From CAYIHX01 sp964363305 (GTDB lineage Bacteria; Bdellovibrionota; UBA1018), in contig CAYIHX010000020.1 in the NCBI GenBank assembly GCA_964363305.1, positions 1 to 64,000 on the forward strand: DNA of 64,000 nt. Direction: 5' to 3'. A program made the translations under genes and the position numbers. Position 1 is the first letter of the stretch. Each line of letters starts with the position of its first letter. Under the pieces are notes generated by a model. The model had not been told where the DNA came from, did not search any database, and saw nothing but the letters and a program-made list of their open reading frames with translations. Shown here one piece after another: positions 1 through 8,808 of this stretch.

Positions 1-19
1 GTTCGATCGAGCGGGTCAT
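1..19 (-). CDS. possible start of the next gene of the glycan operon (partial)
   Basis: Only six codons from an ATG (M-T-R-S-I-E) lie inside the window, 21 nt after the stop of the upstream epimerase and on the same strand. I see no convincing Shine-Dalgarno sequence in front of it. The call rests only on operon continuity, so the next gene may start elsewhere outside the window. Confidence 0.2.
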
Positions 20-40
20 TTCGCGATTCGCGGGACAGTG

Positions 41-1042
41 CTAGGCGGTTGGACCGGGGGCGCGTTCATGATTGGTCCTGTCCTGGGCTTTCGTTATCGG
101 TTCTTGTGATAGAAGCTGGAGAAGTCCTGCTTTGATGTCCTCGCAGGGAACTCGCGCTCCGATTCTGGAGCGCAGACGGGTTACGTCCGCCTGAAGGTGC
201 GGACGCTCCACGGGACGAACTCTTGCCGGATCGAGGATCACTGGAATCGTGAGATCGGTGAGATTTCGAAGCTCCGCGAGCAGTTCATCGACCGAGCGGG
301 CGACGCCTGTGCCAATGTTCGAGATTTCGAGACCTGGGGCACTTTGAGTAGAAAGGGCGAATATCGCTTCGGCTGCATCCTTTACCGGGGTGTAGTCCCG
401 GCGCGGCCAGGTACTGCCAAGCCGAAGAGAGGCATGTGGGTTCTCACGGAGCTGCTTGAGAATCTCTGGAATGATATGGGGATTGGTCTCCCGAGACCCG
501 TAGAGGTTGAAGAGACGACCCAGCGTGAAGGAAGTGGCAGGGGAACGGGCCGCCGCCAGCCGACAAAGAAGTTCACCGTGAAGCTTGGAGACTCCGTAGA
601 CATTGAACGGTGATGGAGTCTCGTCCTCTCGATGCGGCTGGCAGGAGGAAGGATAGACGTCGCCGGTCGACGCGAAGAAGAAATGACCGGCGCCTGCGGC
701 TTGAGCGGCGTCGATTACGTTCTGCGTGCCCCGTACGTTGATGTCGAGCGCGAGATCTGGCTCGCGCTCCGCGAGGGGAATAAAGTGCAGAGCCGCGAGG
801 TGGATCACGTGATCAGGTTTAAAGCGTTGAAGGGTGGCCATCAAATTTGTTCGATCGCGAATGTCGGTTTTTACGAACTCAAAGCTTCGCTGATTTCGGG
901 CCTTCGATAGGTTCGCCAGCTGTCCCCAGAGGAGGGCATCGACTCCGAGAACGTCATGTCCGGCCTCAAGCAATGTATCGCAGAGGTGGGAGCCTAAGAA
1001 TCCAGCGGCTCCAGTAACGACCCATCTTTTGTTTTCGATCAT
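41..1042 (-). CDS. NAD-dependent sugar epimerase/dehydratase (extended SDR)
   Basis: This is a 333-residue extended short-chain dehydrogenase, probably acting on a nucleotide sugar in the cytoplasm. The N-terminus carries the Rossmann motif GAAGFLG (G11, G14, G17). The active site is visible as S125 in the ASTGDVY strand and Y149-xxx-K153. These are the features of the GalE/RmlB/GDP-mannose dehydratase superfamily, and the exact substrate cannot be read from sequence. The ATG at 1042 was chosen because it precedes the Rossmann strand directly and overlaps the stop of the upstream glycosyltransferase as ATGA. It is the last complete gene of the minus-strand glycan operon. Confidence 0.85.
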   Translation of the reverse strand: MIENKRWVVTGAAGFLGSHLCDTLLEAGHDVLGVDALLWGQLANLSKARNQRSFEFVKTDIRDRTNLMATLQRFKPDHVIHLAALHFIPLAEREPDLALDINVRGTQNVIDAAQAAGAGHFFFASTGDVYPSSCQPHREDETPSPFNVYGVSKLHGELLCRLAAARSPATSFTLGRLFNLYGSRETNPHIIPEILKQLRENPHASLRLGSTWPRRDYTPVKDAAEAIFALSTQSAPGLEISNIGTGVARSVDELLAELRNLTDLTIPVILDPARVRPVERPHLQADVTRLRSRIGARVPCEDIKAGLLQLLSQEPITKAQDRTNHERAPGPTA

Positions 1043-2199
1043 GTCTGTTTCTCTTTCATGGTCATGTAAAGGTTGCGGATCGCCGCAACGGTGCTCACGG
1101 GGCTGCATACCCGTTCGATGAGTTTTCGTCCCTCGGCCCTCAAGGTGGCTCGTGCATCAGGGGAACGAAGAACTTCGATTACCGCGCGAGCGATTTCGTC
1201 GTCGCTTTCGCCGGTGCGGATCTGGTCGACTCGGGTTGTACCTAGACCTTCAACGCCTTCGGAGGTGGTGACGATGGGGATTCCCAGCGCGAGGGCCTCA
1301 AGAATTTTTATTTTCATGCCGCTGCCACGGGCAGGTGCGTAGACAAATGCGTCCGTTTTTTGGAAGTAGGGGATCGGATCAGGCACGTTTTCGATGAGTT
1401 CAACGTCAGGATTCAGAGCGTGTTCGGCCAGCCGAGTGCGAGCCTCCCAACCTACGATTTGGGCGCGAGCCAAGGGGATCTCCTTTTGGACTCGAGGGAG
1501 GATCTGAGTAATCAGCCTTTCGGCGGCGGACCGGGAAGGGAACCAGCCCATGGAGCCAATGACGGTGAGGGTGGGGTGTGTATTGTCCGGTCCATCAGAG
1601 GTTCTGATTGGATAGAGGTTCGCATCGAAGCCGATGGGAATCTCCGCAATCACGGCGCGAGGGTTCCATCTTCGGATAAAAGGGGAGAGTCGAGGCGAGC
1701 AGACTCGAAAATGAACTCCGCGGCGGACGAGTTGCTTTTCCGTCCTAAAAAGACGGCGGACGCCCCTGGGCCGCTCACCCAGATCGATTGAGATCAGGTG
1801 ATGAATGTTGATGAGCGTGCGATTCTCCCAGCCCCGTGGCATGAGCCAAGTTGACCAGAGCTGTTCGAGGTGGAGAAATTCCGGATTAAAATCGCTGAGT
1901 GACTTTTTCCATTCATGAAGGAAATCTGAACTGAAGTGGTACGAGTAAGGACGGAGCGCGTGTCGAATTCGTTCCGTCCAGGTTCGGCGCTCGTTTCTGG
2001 GGAAAATGTTCAACCGCAAACGGGGCGAATGGAGGAAATCGGCCAGGGCCGCCTCGCTATGCCGGGGATTCGTGCTCGTGGCAAAGACCCGAAGCTCATG
2101 CCCTTGAGCGAGCAGCTCACGAACGAGAACAGAGTACCAGCGGGCGGCGGCGCCGCCCATCTTATAAGGAGGTTCGATCATGCCGATCTGAATCTTCAT
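1039..2199 (-). CDS. GT4-type glycosyltransferase
   Basis: This 386-residue protein has the two-Rossmann (GT-B) layout of family GT4. The N-terminal half contains a glycine-rich loop (KMGGAAARW). The C-terminal half has a domain start at GSMGWFPS and a nucleotide-sugar site at GSGMKIKILEALALGIPIV. The usual first glutamate of the EX7E motif is replaced by a glycine-rich stretch, as in the Glyco_trans_1_4 subgroup. The ATG at 2199 is preceded by a GGGGAG Shine-Dalgarno and overlaps the upstream stop as ATGA, so a longer reading is unlikely. Donor and acceptor sugars are unknown. It probably adds one sugar to the lipid-linked glycan made by this locus. Confidence 0.85.
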   Translation of the reverse strand: MKIQIGMIEPPYKMGGAAARWYSVLVRELLAQGHELRVFATSTNPRHSEAALADFLHSPRLRLNIFPRNERRTWTERIRHALRPYSYHFSSDFLHEWKKSLSDFNPEFLHLEQLWSTWLMPRGWENRTLINIHHLISIDLGERPRGVRRLFRTEKQLVRRGVHFRVCSPRLSPFIRRWNPRAVIAEIPIGFDANLYPIRTSDGPDNTHPTLTVIGSMGWFPSRSAAERLITQILPRVQKEIPLARAQIVGWEARTRLAEHALNPDVELIENVPDPIPYFQKTDAFVYAPARGSGMKIKILEALALGIPIVTTSEGVEGLGTTRVDQIRTGESDDEIARAVIEVLRSPDARATLRAEGRKLIERVCSPVSTVAAIRNLYMTMKEKQT

Positions 2200-3695
2200 C
2201 GTTGATCTCCCCAGTCTCTCGTAAGCACGAAAAGATCGTGCACTTTGTCGATGGGTAGCGTTTTGAAGGGGCGGACGCCGAAGCGCTTGGCCCATCCCTT
2301 CTCGGCGAAGATATGGGTGGGTCGGAAAACCCGTTTCCATTCTTGGAACGCCTTATTCTGTCGTGAGACATTCAAATTCAAGGGGAGGTAGATGGAGGGA
2401 ATTCCGGTTGACCAGTGGAATGCCTCTGCGGCCGAGGAGGCCACTCTGGATTCTTCCCCTGGAGGCGAGTTCTCACGGAGCTGTCGCGCGATCGCCTCAT
2501 GGATCGATCGACCAGGAATTTGAGTGATGTCGAGGATGGCTCCCTTTCCCCGCTCGAAGTGGGCGGCCACCGCTATGAGGATGAAAAGGGGCGTGGCTAG
2601 GTAGGGCCAGCGGTGAAGGGAGACTTGCACCGATGCAGTTTGGGCGATGAGGAGCGCGACGATGAAGAAGCTGCTCCAATGAAGGACGGAAAAATAGCGA
2701 GCATCATGAAAGGGCGTCAGGGAGGTCGCTGCGAGAGAGGCTGTGGCGTGAACTCCGAGAATGAGCAGGGTTTTGCGGAGGGCCGGCGTGACTCGTGGGA
2801 AAGCCGAGACCGTCGCCCCCAACGCGATCAAGGGGATTCCAAAACCGGTTTTCACGGAAAAGAAGAGATTGAGTAAGAAGTACCGACTCCTCTGAGTTAG
2901 CCAGAGCAGCGGATCCGTGAAGATCGTCCCCGGGAGGGAGCCGGATTCGAAGTAGGACAATCCGTAGAACCCTGGATACGTGCTGATCGCTGTGGCTGAA
3001 TTATCGCTGGCAAAGGGGGAGTTAAAGACGAGAATATTGCGGAGCCCCCAGGGGAAGTAAAGGACTCCGAAGCCCAAGAGAAAGAGATGGAAACGGCGAG
3101 GACTGCGATACGAGATCCATGCAGCCACGAGCAACATGGCCGGAAGCTGATCGAATCGATTGAGAGCAGCGACCCCTGCAAGCACGCCGGCCCAACCGAG
3201 ACGATCCTCCAAGAGGGCGAGCAGGACGAGCATCAGCAGCAGTAGCGCGAACGGAATCGACCGCGCGGCGATCAGTTCGTCTTGAAATGCGAGATCGGTC
3301 CCCAGAAACAGAGCGGTCGAGAGCAGTCCCGCCCAGCTGCCGTTCTCCCCGAGGATTTTTCGACCCAGCCGGGCAGAACAGAGGAGGAGAGCGAATGCGA
3401 TGATCGCATTCAGAAGCACTCCCGAGTAGAGGTCCGTGTGAAGGAGCCGATGAGTCGCACCGACTAAGATCGGCCATGCAGGAGGAAATGAGCGACTCTC
3501 CTGTCCGAAGTTGGTGAAGCCGGAATGGAGATCGCGAAACGCCTGGGTGAGATAACTGCCGTCGGTCCAGAATGAGCGCCCCAAGAGCAGGTAGGCGACT
3601 GAATCAGGACTAAAGTTGCGGCCCACGGATCCCCAGAGTACTCCGGCGAGTGTAAGCATGAAGGCCAAAATGAAAAAAATAGTCCGGCGACTCAT
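2196..3695 (-). CDS. GT-C membrane glycosyltransferase (GT39/ArnT-like)
   Basis: A 499-residue polytopic membrane protein with about ten or more hydrophobic segments. An acidic residue in the first extracytoplasmic loop (NFSPDSVAYLLL) sits where PMT/ArnT-type enzymes keep their catalytic acid. Such enzymes use polyprenyl-phosphate sugars as donors on the outer face of the membrane. The two DPM1/ArnC-like GT2 genes of this operon could supply that donor, which is an inference from context. Start and stop overlap the neighbours by ATGA on both sides. The last 100 or so residues form a soluble domain. Confidence 0.75.
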   Translation of the reverse strand: MSRRTIFFILAFMLTLAGVLWGSVGRNFSPDSVAYLLLGRSFWTDGSYLTQAFRDLHSGFTNFGQESRSFPPAWPILVGATHRLLHTDLYSGVLLNAIIAFALLLCSARLGRKILGENGSWAGLLSTALFLGTDLAFQDELIAARSIPFALLLLMLVLLALLEDRLGWAGVLAGVAALNRFDQLPAMLLVAAWISYRSPRRFHLFLLGFGVLYFPWGLRNILVFNSPFASDNSATAISTYPGFYGLSYFESGSLPGTIFTDPLLWLTQRSRYFLLNLFFSVKTGFGIPLIALGATVSAFPRVTPALRKTLLILGVHATASLAATSLTPFHDARYFSVLHWSSFFIVALLIAQTASVQVSLHRWPYLATPLFILIAVAAHFERGKGAILDITQIPGRSIHEAIARQLRENSPPGEESRVASSAAEAFHWSTGIPSIYLPLNLNVSRQNKAFQEWKRVFRPTHIFAEKGWAKRFGVRPFKTLPIDKVHDLFVLTRDWGDQR

Positions 3696-4534
3696 GCAGT
3701 TCCCGTCAAGCTTGAGCGTGTGTAGCGAATGGCGTTCTCAATTCGAGTCAAATTTGACTCGGTGGGATGGGCTTTCATTTCGATTGAAACGTAACCATCA
3801 TATCCTGAGTATTTCAGCGCGGAAAAGATGTTCGGATAGTCGATGACGCAGTCGGGACCGATAGGTGCGAGTTGCGGGGCACTGACGTGAAAGTGTCGCG
3901 CACGTCCCCCATACAGGCGCGCGGCTTCGATGGGATCTTCGCCAGCGAGGTAAATTCCGCCGGCATCGAGATGCAGGCCCAGTCCTTCGCCATCGGGAGC
4001 CTCCCGATCCAGCCATTCGACCGTCTCGCCTGCCGTGGTGAGGAAGTCGCAGCCGTAGATCGGAGGATTGGGTTCCAAGGCCAGGGTTACGCCACGCCGA
4101 CGTGCGTTCTTTCCGATCTCGCGAAATAAGATTCCGGCGGACGTCGCGGCCTCTTCTCGGTTGAGGTGTCCGGCTTTTCGGTTGGAGGGCGATCCGAACA
4201 CGAGTACCGGTGCTCCACCTTCCCTTGCCAGCTCAAAAATCTGGTCGAGATAATGGGCGAGATTTTTACGGGATTCGTCCGTGCCGAAAACCTGGAGGTC
4301 AGGTTGCCCATAGAGAAGGGACTGAAGCGCGATCACCTGAAAACCGGCGCTCTCCCACTGGCGACGGAAAGAACGAACCTCCGTTGCCGTCCGCGCATCG
4401 AAGGGCACGGGACGAGGGGTGATGCGGGTCGGTGCGACTTCAATGGCCTGAATCCCGAGCTTCCTGAGAAGAGCCTGGACCTCGATATCCTCCTCGGCTC
4501 TCCAGGCGATGTTGGAGATGGCAATCGAGATCAT
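3692..4534 (-). CDS. TIM-barrel sugar isomerase/epimerase (AP endonuclease 2 fold)
   Basis: A 280-residue cytoplasmic protein of the xylose-isomerase-like TIM-barrel superfamily. Likely metal ligands are visible in order: the Glu of LALEPNPP, the Asp and His of LHLDAGG, the His residues of ARHFHVSAP and the Glu of VSIEMKAH. In this superfamily these residues bind a divalent metal for sugar isomerisation or epimerisation. The ATG at 4534 gives the expected first strand (MISIAISNIAW) and an ATGA overlap with the upstream stop. Lying between two sugar-modifying SDR genes, it probably makes an unusual sugar precursor. The substrate is unknown. Confidence 0.75.
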   Translation of the reverse strand: MISIAISNIAWRAEEDIEVQALLRKLGIQAIEVAPTRITPRPVPFDARTATEVRSFRRQWESAGFQVIALQSLLYGQPDLQVFGTDESRKNLAHYLDQIFELAREGGAPVLVFGSPSNRKAGHLNREEAATSAGILFREIGKNARRRGVTLALEPNPPIYGCDFLTTAGETVEWLDREAPDGEGLGLHLDAGGIYLAGEDPIEAARLYGGRARHFHVSAPQLAPIGPDCVIDYPNIFSALKYSGYDGYVSIEMKAHPTESNLTRIENAIRYTRSSLTGTA

Positions 4535-5301
4535 TGGGTGAACTCCTTTATCGAATGGATGACCTGCTCTTGGGTCCTGAGGTAGCCGATGGGTCCCGTC
4601 CATTCGTGCGAGTAGCGGGTGCGAAAATCATAATCGGCCAGTGACACATCTTTGGGCAATGGGGGCAGTTCGATTCCAAAGCATGTCCGTGCGATGGTTG
4701 CGGCCGTCACGGGCGGGGTGGCGGCATGGAGCAGGGGGATTCCCCGCGCCAGCATCCGCTCGAGATCGCCCCACAGCCATTTCAAATCATAGAACTGATA
4801 GCGAGAGTCCGGAACGATTTTATGAACCTCGTGTCGATTCATCAGATCGAAGATGATGTTTTTTTTCAGGCCGGGTCCAAACATTCCTGGAAGCCGGATG
4901 ATGGAGCAGGCGAAGTTCCTGGCACAAAACTCTTCAAGCATCTTACGGTGGGAACCATATGGATTTGTTGAATCCGGGTGAACCTCGGTGAGCTCGTCGC
5001 CGCGGGCGGGAGTGGGAAGGACGTCGACGGTAGAAATCAAGATCAACTGTTTTGTCTTCATTTCGCCGAGGCAGTCCATCAGGCGGTCGATGGATTTTTT
5101 ATCCTCCTCCGGGTGCTTGTTCGCGAGCCATTTGACGCCGGGCGCCCCCGCACAGATCACTCGATCGAAATTTTGACCACGGATATCGTTGATATCCGTG
5201 GATCGATAGAGGAAATCGTCTTTGTCCTCTTGCGCGAATCCGAGTTCCCTTTTCAGAAAACTCCCGATAAATCCGGTATGGCCAATGAGGGCGCGTTTCA
5301 T
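4531..5301 (-). CDS. NAD-dependent epimerase/dehydratase family protein (short)
   Basis: A 256-residue extended-SDR protein. The N-terminus shows GHTGFIG as the cofactor loop, a serine in LILISTVDVL, and the active-site pair in NPYGSHRK (Tyr-xxx-Lys). It is shorter than most nucleotide-sugar epimerases (about 310-340 residues), so the substrate lobe is reduced. ATGA overlaps link it to both neighbours. It probably reduces or epimerises a sugar intermediate together with the adjacent TIM-barrel protein, which is an inference from gene order. Confidence 0.75.
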   Translation of the reverse strand: MKRALIGHTGFIGSFLKRELGFAQEDKDDFLYRSTDINDIRGQNFDRVICAGAPGVKWLANKHPEEDKKSIDRLMDCLGEMKTKQLILISTVDVLPTPARGDELTEVHPDSTNPYGSHRKMLEEFCARNFACSIIRLPGMFGPGLKKNIIFDLMNRHEVHKIVPDSRYQFYDLKWLWGDLERMLARGIPLLHAATPPVTAATIARTCFGIELPPLPKDVSLADYDFRTRYSHEWTGPIGYLRTQEQVIHSIKEFTQ

Positions 5302-6128
5302 CGCTGCGCCTCCTTTGGTCTGAATTTACCCAGGCAGGCCCTGAGCACCGTGAGGAGAACCTCCCCGTTGCCTTTGAAGAAGCTAATCTTGGTGGGAATC
5401 GGTCCTGTGGGCGGATAGGTCCGAGTGACGGGCACTTCTCGGATGGGGTAACCGAGCCGGCCGGCTTCAATCGCTAAGTAATAGTGAAGTTCATAGCCCG
5501 AAAAAATTTTTCGAAATGGATGAACCCGTGGGTCTAAAAGAAAATTCCTTGAATACGCGCGAAAACCATTGGTCGTGTCGGTATAACGGAATCGACTGGC
5601 CCAGGAGATCAGAGGCGCATGGAAGAGGCGGATCGCCCAGAGTCGATATTTCGGGTTGTTGATGGCTTGGCCACCGGGAATGAAGCGCGATCCTTGCACC
5701 ACTTCGACGCCTGCTTCAAGCGCCTGGATGAACCGGATGATTTCGGCCGGTTCATCTTTGTTGTTGCCGTCGATCAATATCACGCCGCGGTAGTCTTCTT
5801 TCACTGCATAGGCGAGCCCGAGTCGGAGCTGGGAACTCAGCCTGCCAACCCCTCTTTTGAGCAGGAGTGTTCTCACGCCGAGGCGCCGGAGCAGGTCGGG
5901 GGTGGTGGCACCGTCAGTCGATCCTCCGTCGACCAGGATGATGTCGACTGGCAGTCGGAGGTCGTAAGTTCGTTGAAGCTGGATGCGAATCCGCTCTCCT
6001 TCGTTGAGGACGGGAATGACGAGGGCATAGTGGTTCCTTTTCTCGAAAAATTCGGTTTCCGAGAAAGCGGGGAGCTCCCAGGTCGAAGGAAAGGTCGTTT
6101 TTTCAGTGAATGTCGAAGTCGACAGCAT
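5298..6128 (-). CDS. GT2 glycosyltransferase, dolichyl-phosphate-sugar-synthase-like
   Basis: A 276-residue GT-A enzyme. Motifs in order are VIPVLNEG (about residue 38), ILVDGGSTDG (about 64) and ILIDGNNKDEP, which supplies the metal- and nucleotide-binding acids, followed by the VQGSRFIPGG acceptor loop. This matches the polyprenyl-phosphate glycosyltransferase branch of GT2. No clear C-terminal membrane helices are present. The ATG at 6128 lies 14 nt after an AAAGGAG Shine-Dalgarno. It overlaps the upstream gene by 26 nt, the only junction in this operon that is not ATGA. It may supply a lipid-linked sugar donor. Confidence 0.8.
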   Translation of the reverse strand: MLSTSTFTEKTTFPSTWELPAFSETEFFEKRNHYALVIPVLNEGERIRIQLQRTYDLRLPVDIILVDGGSTDGATTPDLLRRLGVRTLLLKRGVGRLSSQLRLGLAYAVKEDYRGVILIDGNNKDEPAEIIRFIQALEAGVEVVQGSRFIPGGQAINNPKYRLWAIRLFHAPLISWASRFRYTDTTNGFRAYSRNFLLDPRVHPFRKIFSGYELHYYLAIEAGRLGYPIREVPVTRTYPPTGPIPTKISFFKGNGEVLLTVLRACLGKFRPKEAQR

Positions 6129-7098
6129 GGCTGAGCACGTTTCTCCTTTCGAGAAGGGAGGCCGGAGCGTCAGAGCTGTATTCTTCGCGGACATAGTACA
6201 GGGGGCGATCTCTTGATTCGACCAGGAGGAGGCCGAGGTATTCCGAGCAGACACTCAAAATAACAAAGAGACCAAGGAACATAGCGGAATGCGTGACGGA
6301 AAGAGTGATCCAGCCCTCGGCGATCCGAGTCTTGAAGAGCGCAATGGCGAGGACATAGGCGAGGTAGACCAGGTTCAGCAAGGCGCATGAGAGTCCGAAC
6401 CAGGTTACGAACCGGAGCGGCCGGGTGGAATGGAGCACGACGAGGGTAATGGCTTGGTCGATTTTTCGGGCCCAACCGAAGCTCTTCGGGTTGAGTCGAG
6501 GGCGCTCGTATTCATAGGGGCGGATCAGGAACCCGGTTTGATCCGCGAGCGTTCGAATAAAGCGCCCTCGATCGCGAATTTGAAGCACGGCATTCAGGGC
6601 CTGGCGGCTCATCACATGGAAGAATGTCCGGTCGGGACGGTAGGGCAAATCGAGCCATCGATTGGTCACGTGAGTGAATGCCTTGTGGGCGAACCGGCTG
6701 AGGGGTCCGTCCTGCGTTCGCATCTGTGCGTCTCGGCCAGAGATGACTACGCCTTCGCGGCGAACGACTTCGATGCATGCGGGTAGATTTTCGATCGGGT
6801 CACCATAGGGAAGGAGCGTAACGATGAAGTCCCCGATTGAGGCTTCGAGACCGCCAGTAAAGGCGACATCCATTCCGAATTTCCTGGAGAGTCGAATGAT
6901 TCGCAGGGACGCCGTGCTTTTGCAGAGCGAGCGCAGCACTGATGCAGTTGAGTCAGTCGAGCCATCGTCGACGAGGATCACCTCGAAATTTTCATACCGG
7001 GAGCCGATGACCTCCGTGAGGCGGCGAATGAGTTCCGGTAGATGTCGGGCGTCATTGTGGAGCCTGCACACGATGGAAATGAAACCCGGCTGTTTCAT
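6103..7098 (-). CDS. GT2 glycosyltransferase with C-terminal membrane helices (ArnC/DPM1-like)
   Basis: A 331-residue protein. The GT-A domain starts at FISIVCRLHND, has ILVDDGSTDS at residues 41-50, and continues to a C-terminal pair of hydrophobic helices (roughly residues 230-300). This is the architecture of ArnC/GtrB-type undecaprenyl-phosphate glycosyltransferases, which load a sugar on a polyprenyl phosphate at the inner face of the membrane. The expected DxD is weak (VTLLPYGDP), so activity is not certain. The start overlaps the upstream stop as ATGA. A natural partner is the GT-C enzyme at 2196-3695. Confidence 0.8.
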   Translation of the reverse strand: MKQPGFISIVCRLHNDARHLPELIRRLTEVIGSRYENFEVILVDDGSTDSTASVLRSLCKSTASLRIIRLSRKFGMDVAFTGGLEASIGDFIVTLLPYGDPIENLPACIEVVRREGVVISGRDAQMRTQDGPLSRFAHKAFTHVTNRWLDLPYRPDRTFFHVMSRQALNAVLQIRDRGRFIRTLADQTGFLIRPYEYERPRLNPKSFGWARKIDQAITLVVLHSTRPLRFVTWFGLSCALLNLVYLAYVLAIALFKTRIAEGWITLSVTHSAMFLGLFVILSVCSEYLGLLLVESRDRPLYYVREEYSSDAPASLLERRNVLSHAVDFDIH

Positions 7099-8186
7099 GC
7101 GAACCCCTCGATTTCCGCTGGAAGATCGTAGACGTTGTCGAGCTTGCCACCTAAGACGGAATAGAGGCCGCTCCATTCTGGATCCTCGAAGAAGAGTATC
7201 GGGCGGCTGTCATCGACCTCGCTCTGTTTGAGGACGGTCTTAGTTTCCCAGAGGGATTCTCGATAATTGGAGGCGGCGATAGCGGGTAGCAGAAGGGCTG
7301 CATCCCTCACCATCGCGGGAAATTGGCTCGGGAGCTCTTTCGATTCGGGCTCGAACGAGAGGCCGCAAGGGTCGGACCAGGAGTAGTGCGGTGTGTATCT
7401 GACATGACTCAGGGTGTGAAGACCCCGGTCGGGAAACGGCATGAGCGAGAAGAAGGGGCCGCACATCACGGTAATGCCAAGTTTTCGAAGGGCCGGCGGA
7501 GCTTCAACGAGAGCGAGTTCGGTGCGCTCATGTTTGAGCGGAACTACTTTTCTGCCGGAAGCGAGAAGGAGACGATTGATCCCCGAGTAGGTGGCGTTGA
7601 AGACGAGGTCGGACCCGAGTTGGTCATTGTTTTTAAGAAAAGTAGAAAAATTTCCGTTCTCCGTTTTCAAGATGTGAGAGACCTCGGTACTCAAGAGAAG
7701 CTGGATAGAGGTAGCGGAAAGCCTTTCGTGAAGAATTTGGGCGAGCTTCCGTGCGTTAAAGGCATACTCGACGACCTCGAAGACCTCCTCGATTCGAGTC
7801 GGGTGAAACAGCTTTCGGTACTCGGGTCGGGCTTTCGTCAGCGGCGCGTCGATCCGTTCGCAAAAACGCTTAAACTGGGAGGCGTTTACCTTCGAGTAGT
7901 CTCGGGCGATGGCGTAGAGTTTCGTGAAGTCGGATTCAATGGCAGCTTTGTAGTCGGAAGTGAAGCGGTCAAAACAGGCCCGCGATCGGGCGGCCGTCAG
8001 AAGGCTTCTGGGGTAGTGGTAGCCTTGGTGAACGCGGGCCTGGTTATTGTAGGAGGCCCGTCCCATGAGCGTGCTTTCCTTCTCGACCAGGGTAACGGAC
8101 AGGCCCTTGCGTTCAAGCATCAAGGCGAGCTCGACACCGAAGAAACCCCCACCGATGACTAAAGCGCGAGAATCCGTGCGTCTCAT
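7095..8186 (-). CDS. FAD-dependent oxidoreductase of the D-amino-acid-oxidase fold
   Basis: A 363-residue protein starting with a dinucleotide-binding motif (VIGGGFFGVE, residues 10-19) and the acidic end of strand 2 (VTLVEKES), followed by a DAO-type substrate domain. FAD enzymes of this fold oxidise amines, hydroxyacids or sugars. The substrate here cannot be read. Placed directly after the SLBB gene and before two glycosyltransferases, it is likely to modify a sugar or lipid intermediate, although dedicated FAD oxidoreductases are not standard parts of export loci. ATGA overlaps occur at both ends. Confidence 0.75.
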   Translation of the reverse strand: MRRTDSRALVIGGGFFGVELALMLERKGLSVTLVEKESTLMGRASYNNQARVHQGYHYPRSLLTAARSRACFDRFTSDYKAAIESDFTKLYAIARDYSKVNASQFKRFCERIDAPLTKARPEYRKLFHPTRIEEVFEVVEYAFNARKLAQILHERLSATSIQLLLSTEVSHILKTENGNFSTFLKNNDQLGSDLVFNATYSGINRLLLASGRKVVPLKHERTELALVEAPPALRKLGITVMCGPFFSLMPFPDRGLHTLSHVRYTPHYSWSDPCGLSFEPESKELPSQFPAMVRDAALLLPAIAASNYRESLWETKTVLKQSEVDDSRPILFFEDPEWSGLYSVLGGKLDNVYDLPAEIEGFA

Positions 8187-8713
8187 TTTTTTCCGATCGA
8201 CAAGCTGACGATGAGCAGGGTGGAGACAATTCCGACTGCGAGCGAGACGATCGTCAGGCTTTGAAGAAGTGTTTGAGTGGCGGGCGGGGCGACGTTGATG
8301 AACACCGAGTCGTGATTGGAGAGGACCGGAGCTTTCTCCTCCTTATCCGCCTGGAGGTCTTCCAGGTCGACTTCGAGCAACTTGAAACCCTCAGGTGTCT
8401 GTCGTCGAATTTTCACCGAGCTGACTTCCGCGTTAGGGAGGAGCCCTCCGGCCAGGGCCAGCGCCTCGACCAGATTGGTATTATCGGGAAAATGGTACAC
8501 CCCCGGCGCCTGCGTGCCCGACAGAATGTTGACGTTGATGAGAATTCTTTTTTCCGGGTTGGAATGGAAGTACTCAGACTGGCTGCGGTTTCCCGAGCGA
8601 GTGGCGACGTTAAAATCAAACTGACCAGCAAGGGCTGGTAGAGGAGCTGATTCCAGGAGCAAAACAAACAGGAGAGCGGATGTGACGAATTTATTTCCAG
8701 TGGGTTTCATCAT
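8183..8713 (-). CDS. SLBB-domain polysaccharide export protein, first gene of the operon
   Basis: A 176-residue exported protein. It has a signal peptide ending near ALA-G (residue 29), one SLBB domain (the LSGTQAPGVYHFPDN and LVEALALAGG regions), an acidic linker, and a C-terminal membrane helix (about residues 148-172). SLBB domains occur in Wza/OPX proteins that carry glycans across the envelope. The Poly_export domain of full OPX proteins is missing, so this is a small accessory form anchored by its C-terminus. Two consecutive ATG codons open the gene. The Shine-Dalgarno is weak. It heads a nine-gene transcript that reads away from the initiating transferase gene. Confidence 0.8.
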   Translation of the reverse strand: MMKPTGNKFVTSALLFVLLLESAPLPALAGQFDFNVATRSGNRSQSEYFHSNPEKRILINVNILSGTQAPGVYHFPDNTNLVEALALAGGLLPNAEVSSVKIRRQTPEGFKLLEVDLEDLQADKEEKAPVLSNHDSVFINVAPPATQTLLQSLTIVSLAVGIVSTLLIVSLSIGKK

Positions 8714-8808
8714 TCTCGATTTCTAGCGTCTCAGTCTTTTACGAAAATGTGAAGTGTGACAAACTAAGTCTCTGAACCGCTCCGGTTCCGCCATGGAAGG
8801 TAGCCCGG
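8714..8808. promoter_or_regulatory. divergent promoter region of the glycan locus
   Basis: This 95-nt space separates the minus-strand SLBB operon from the plus-strand WecA-like gene and must hold both promoters. I see no strong sigma-70 consensus on either strand. The plus-strand gene has GGAAGG just before its ATG. Confidence 0.45.
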
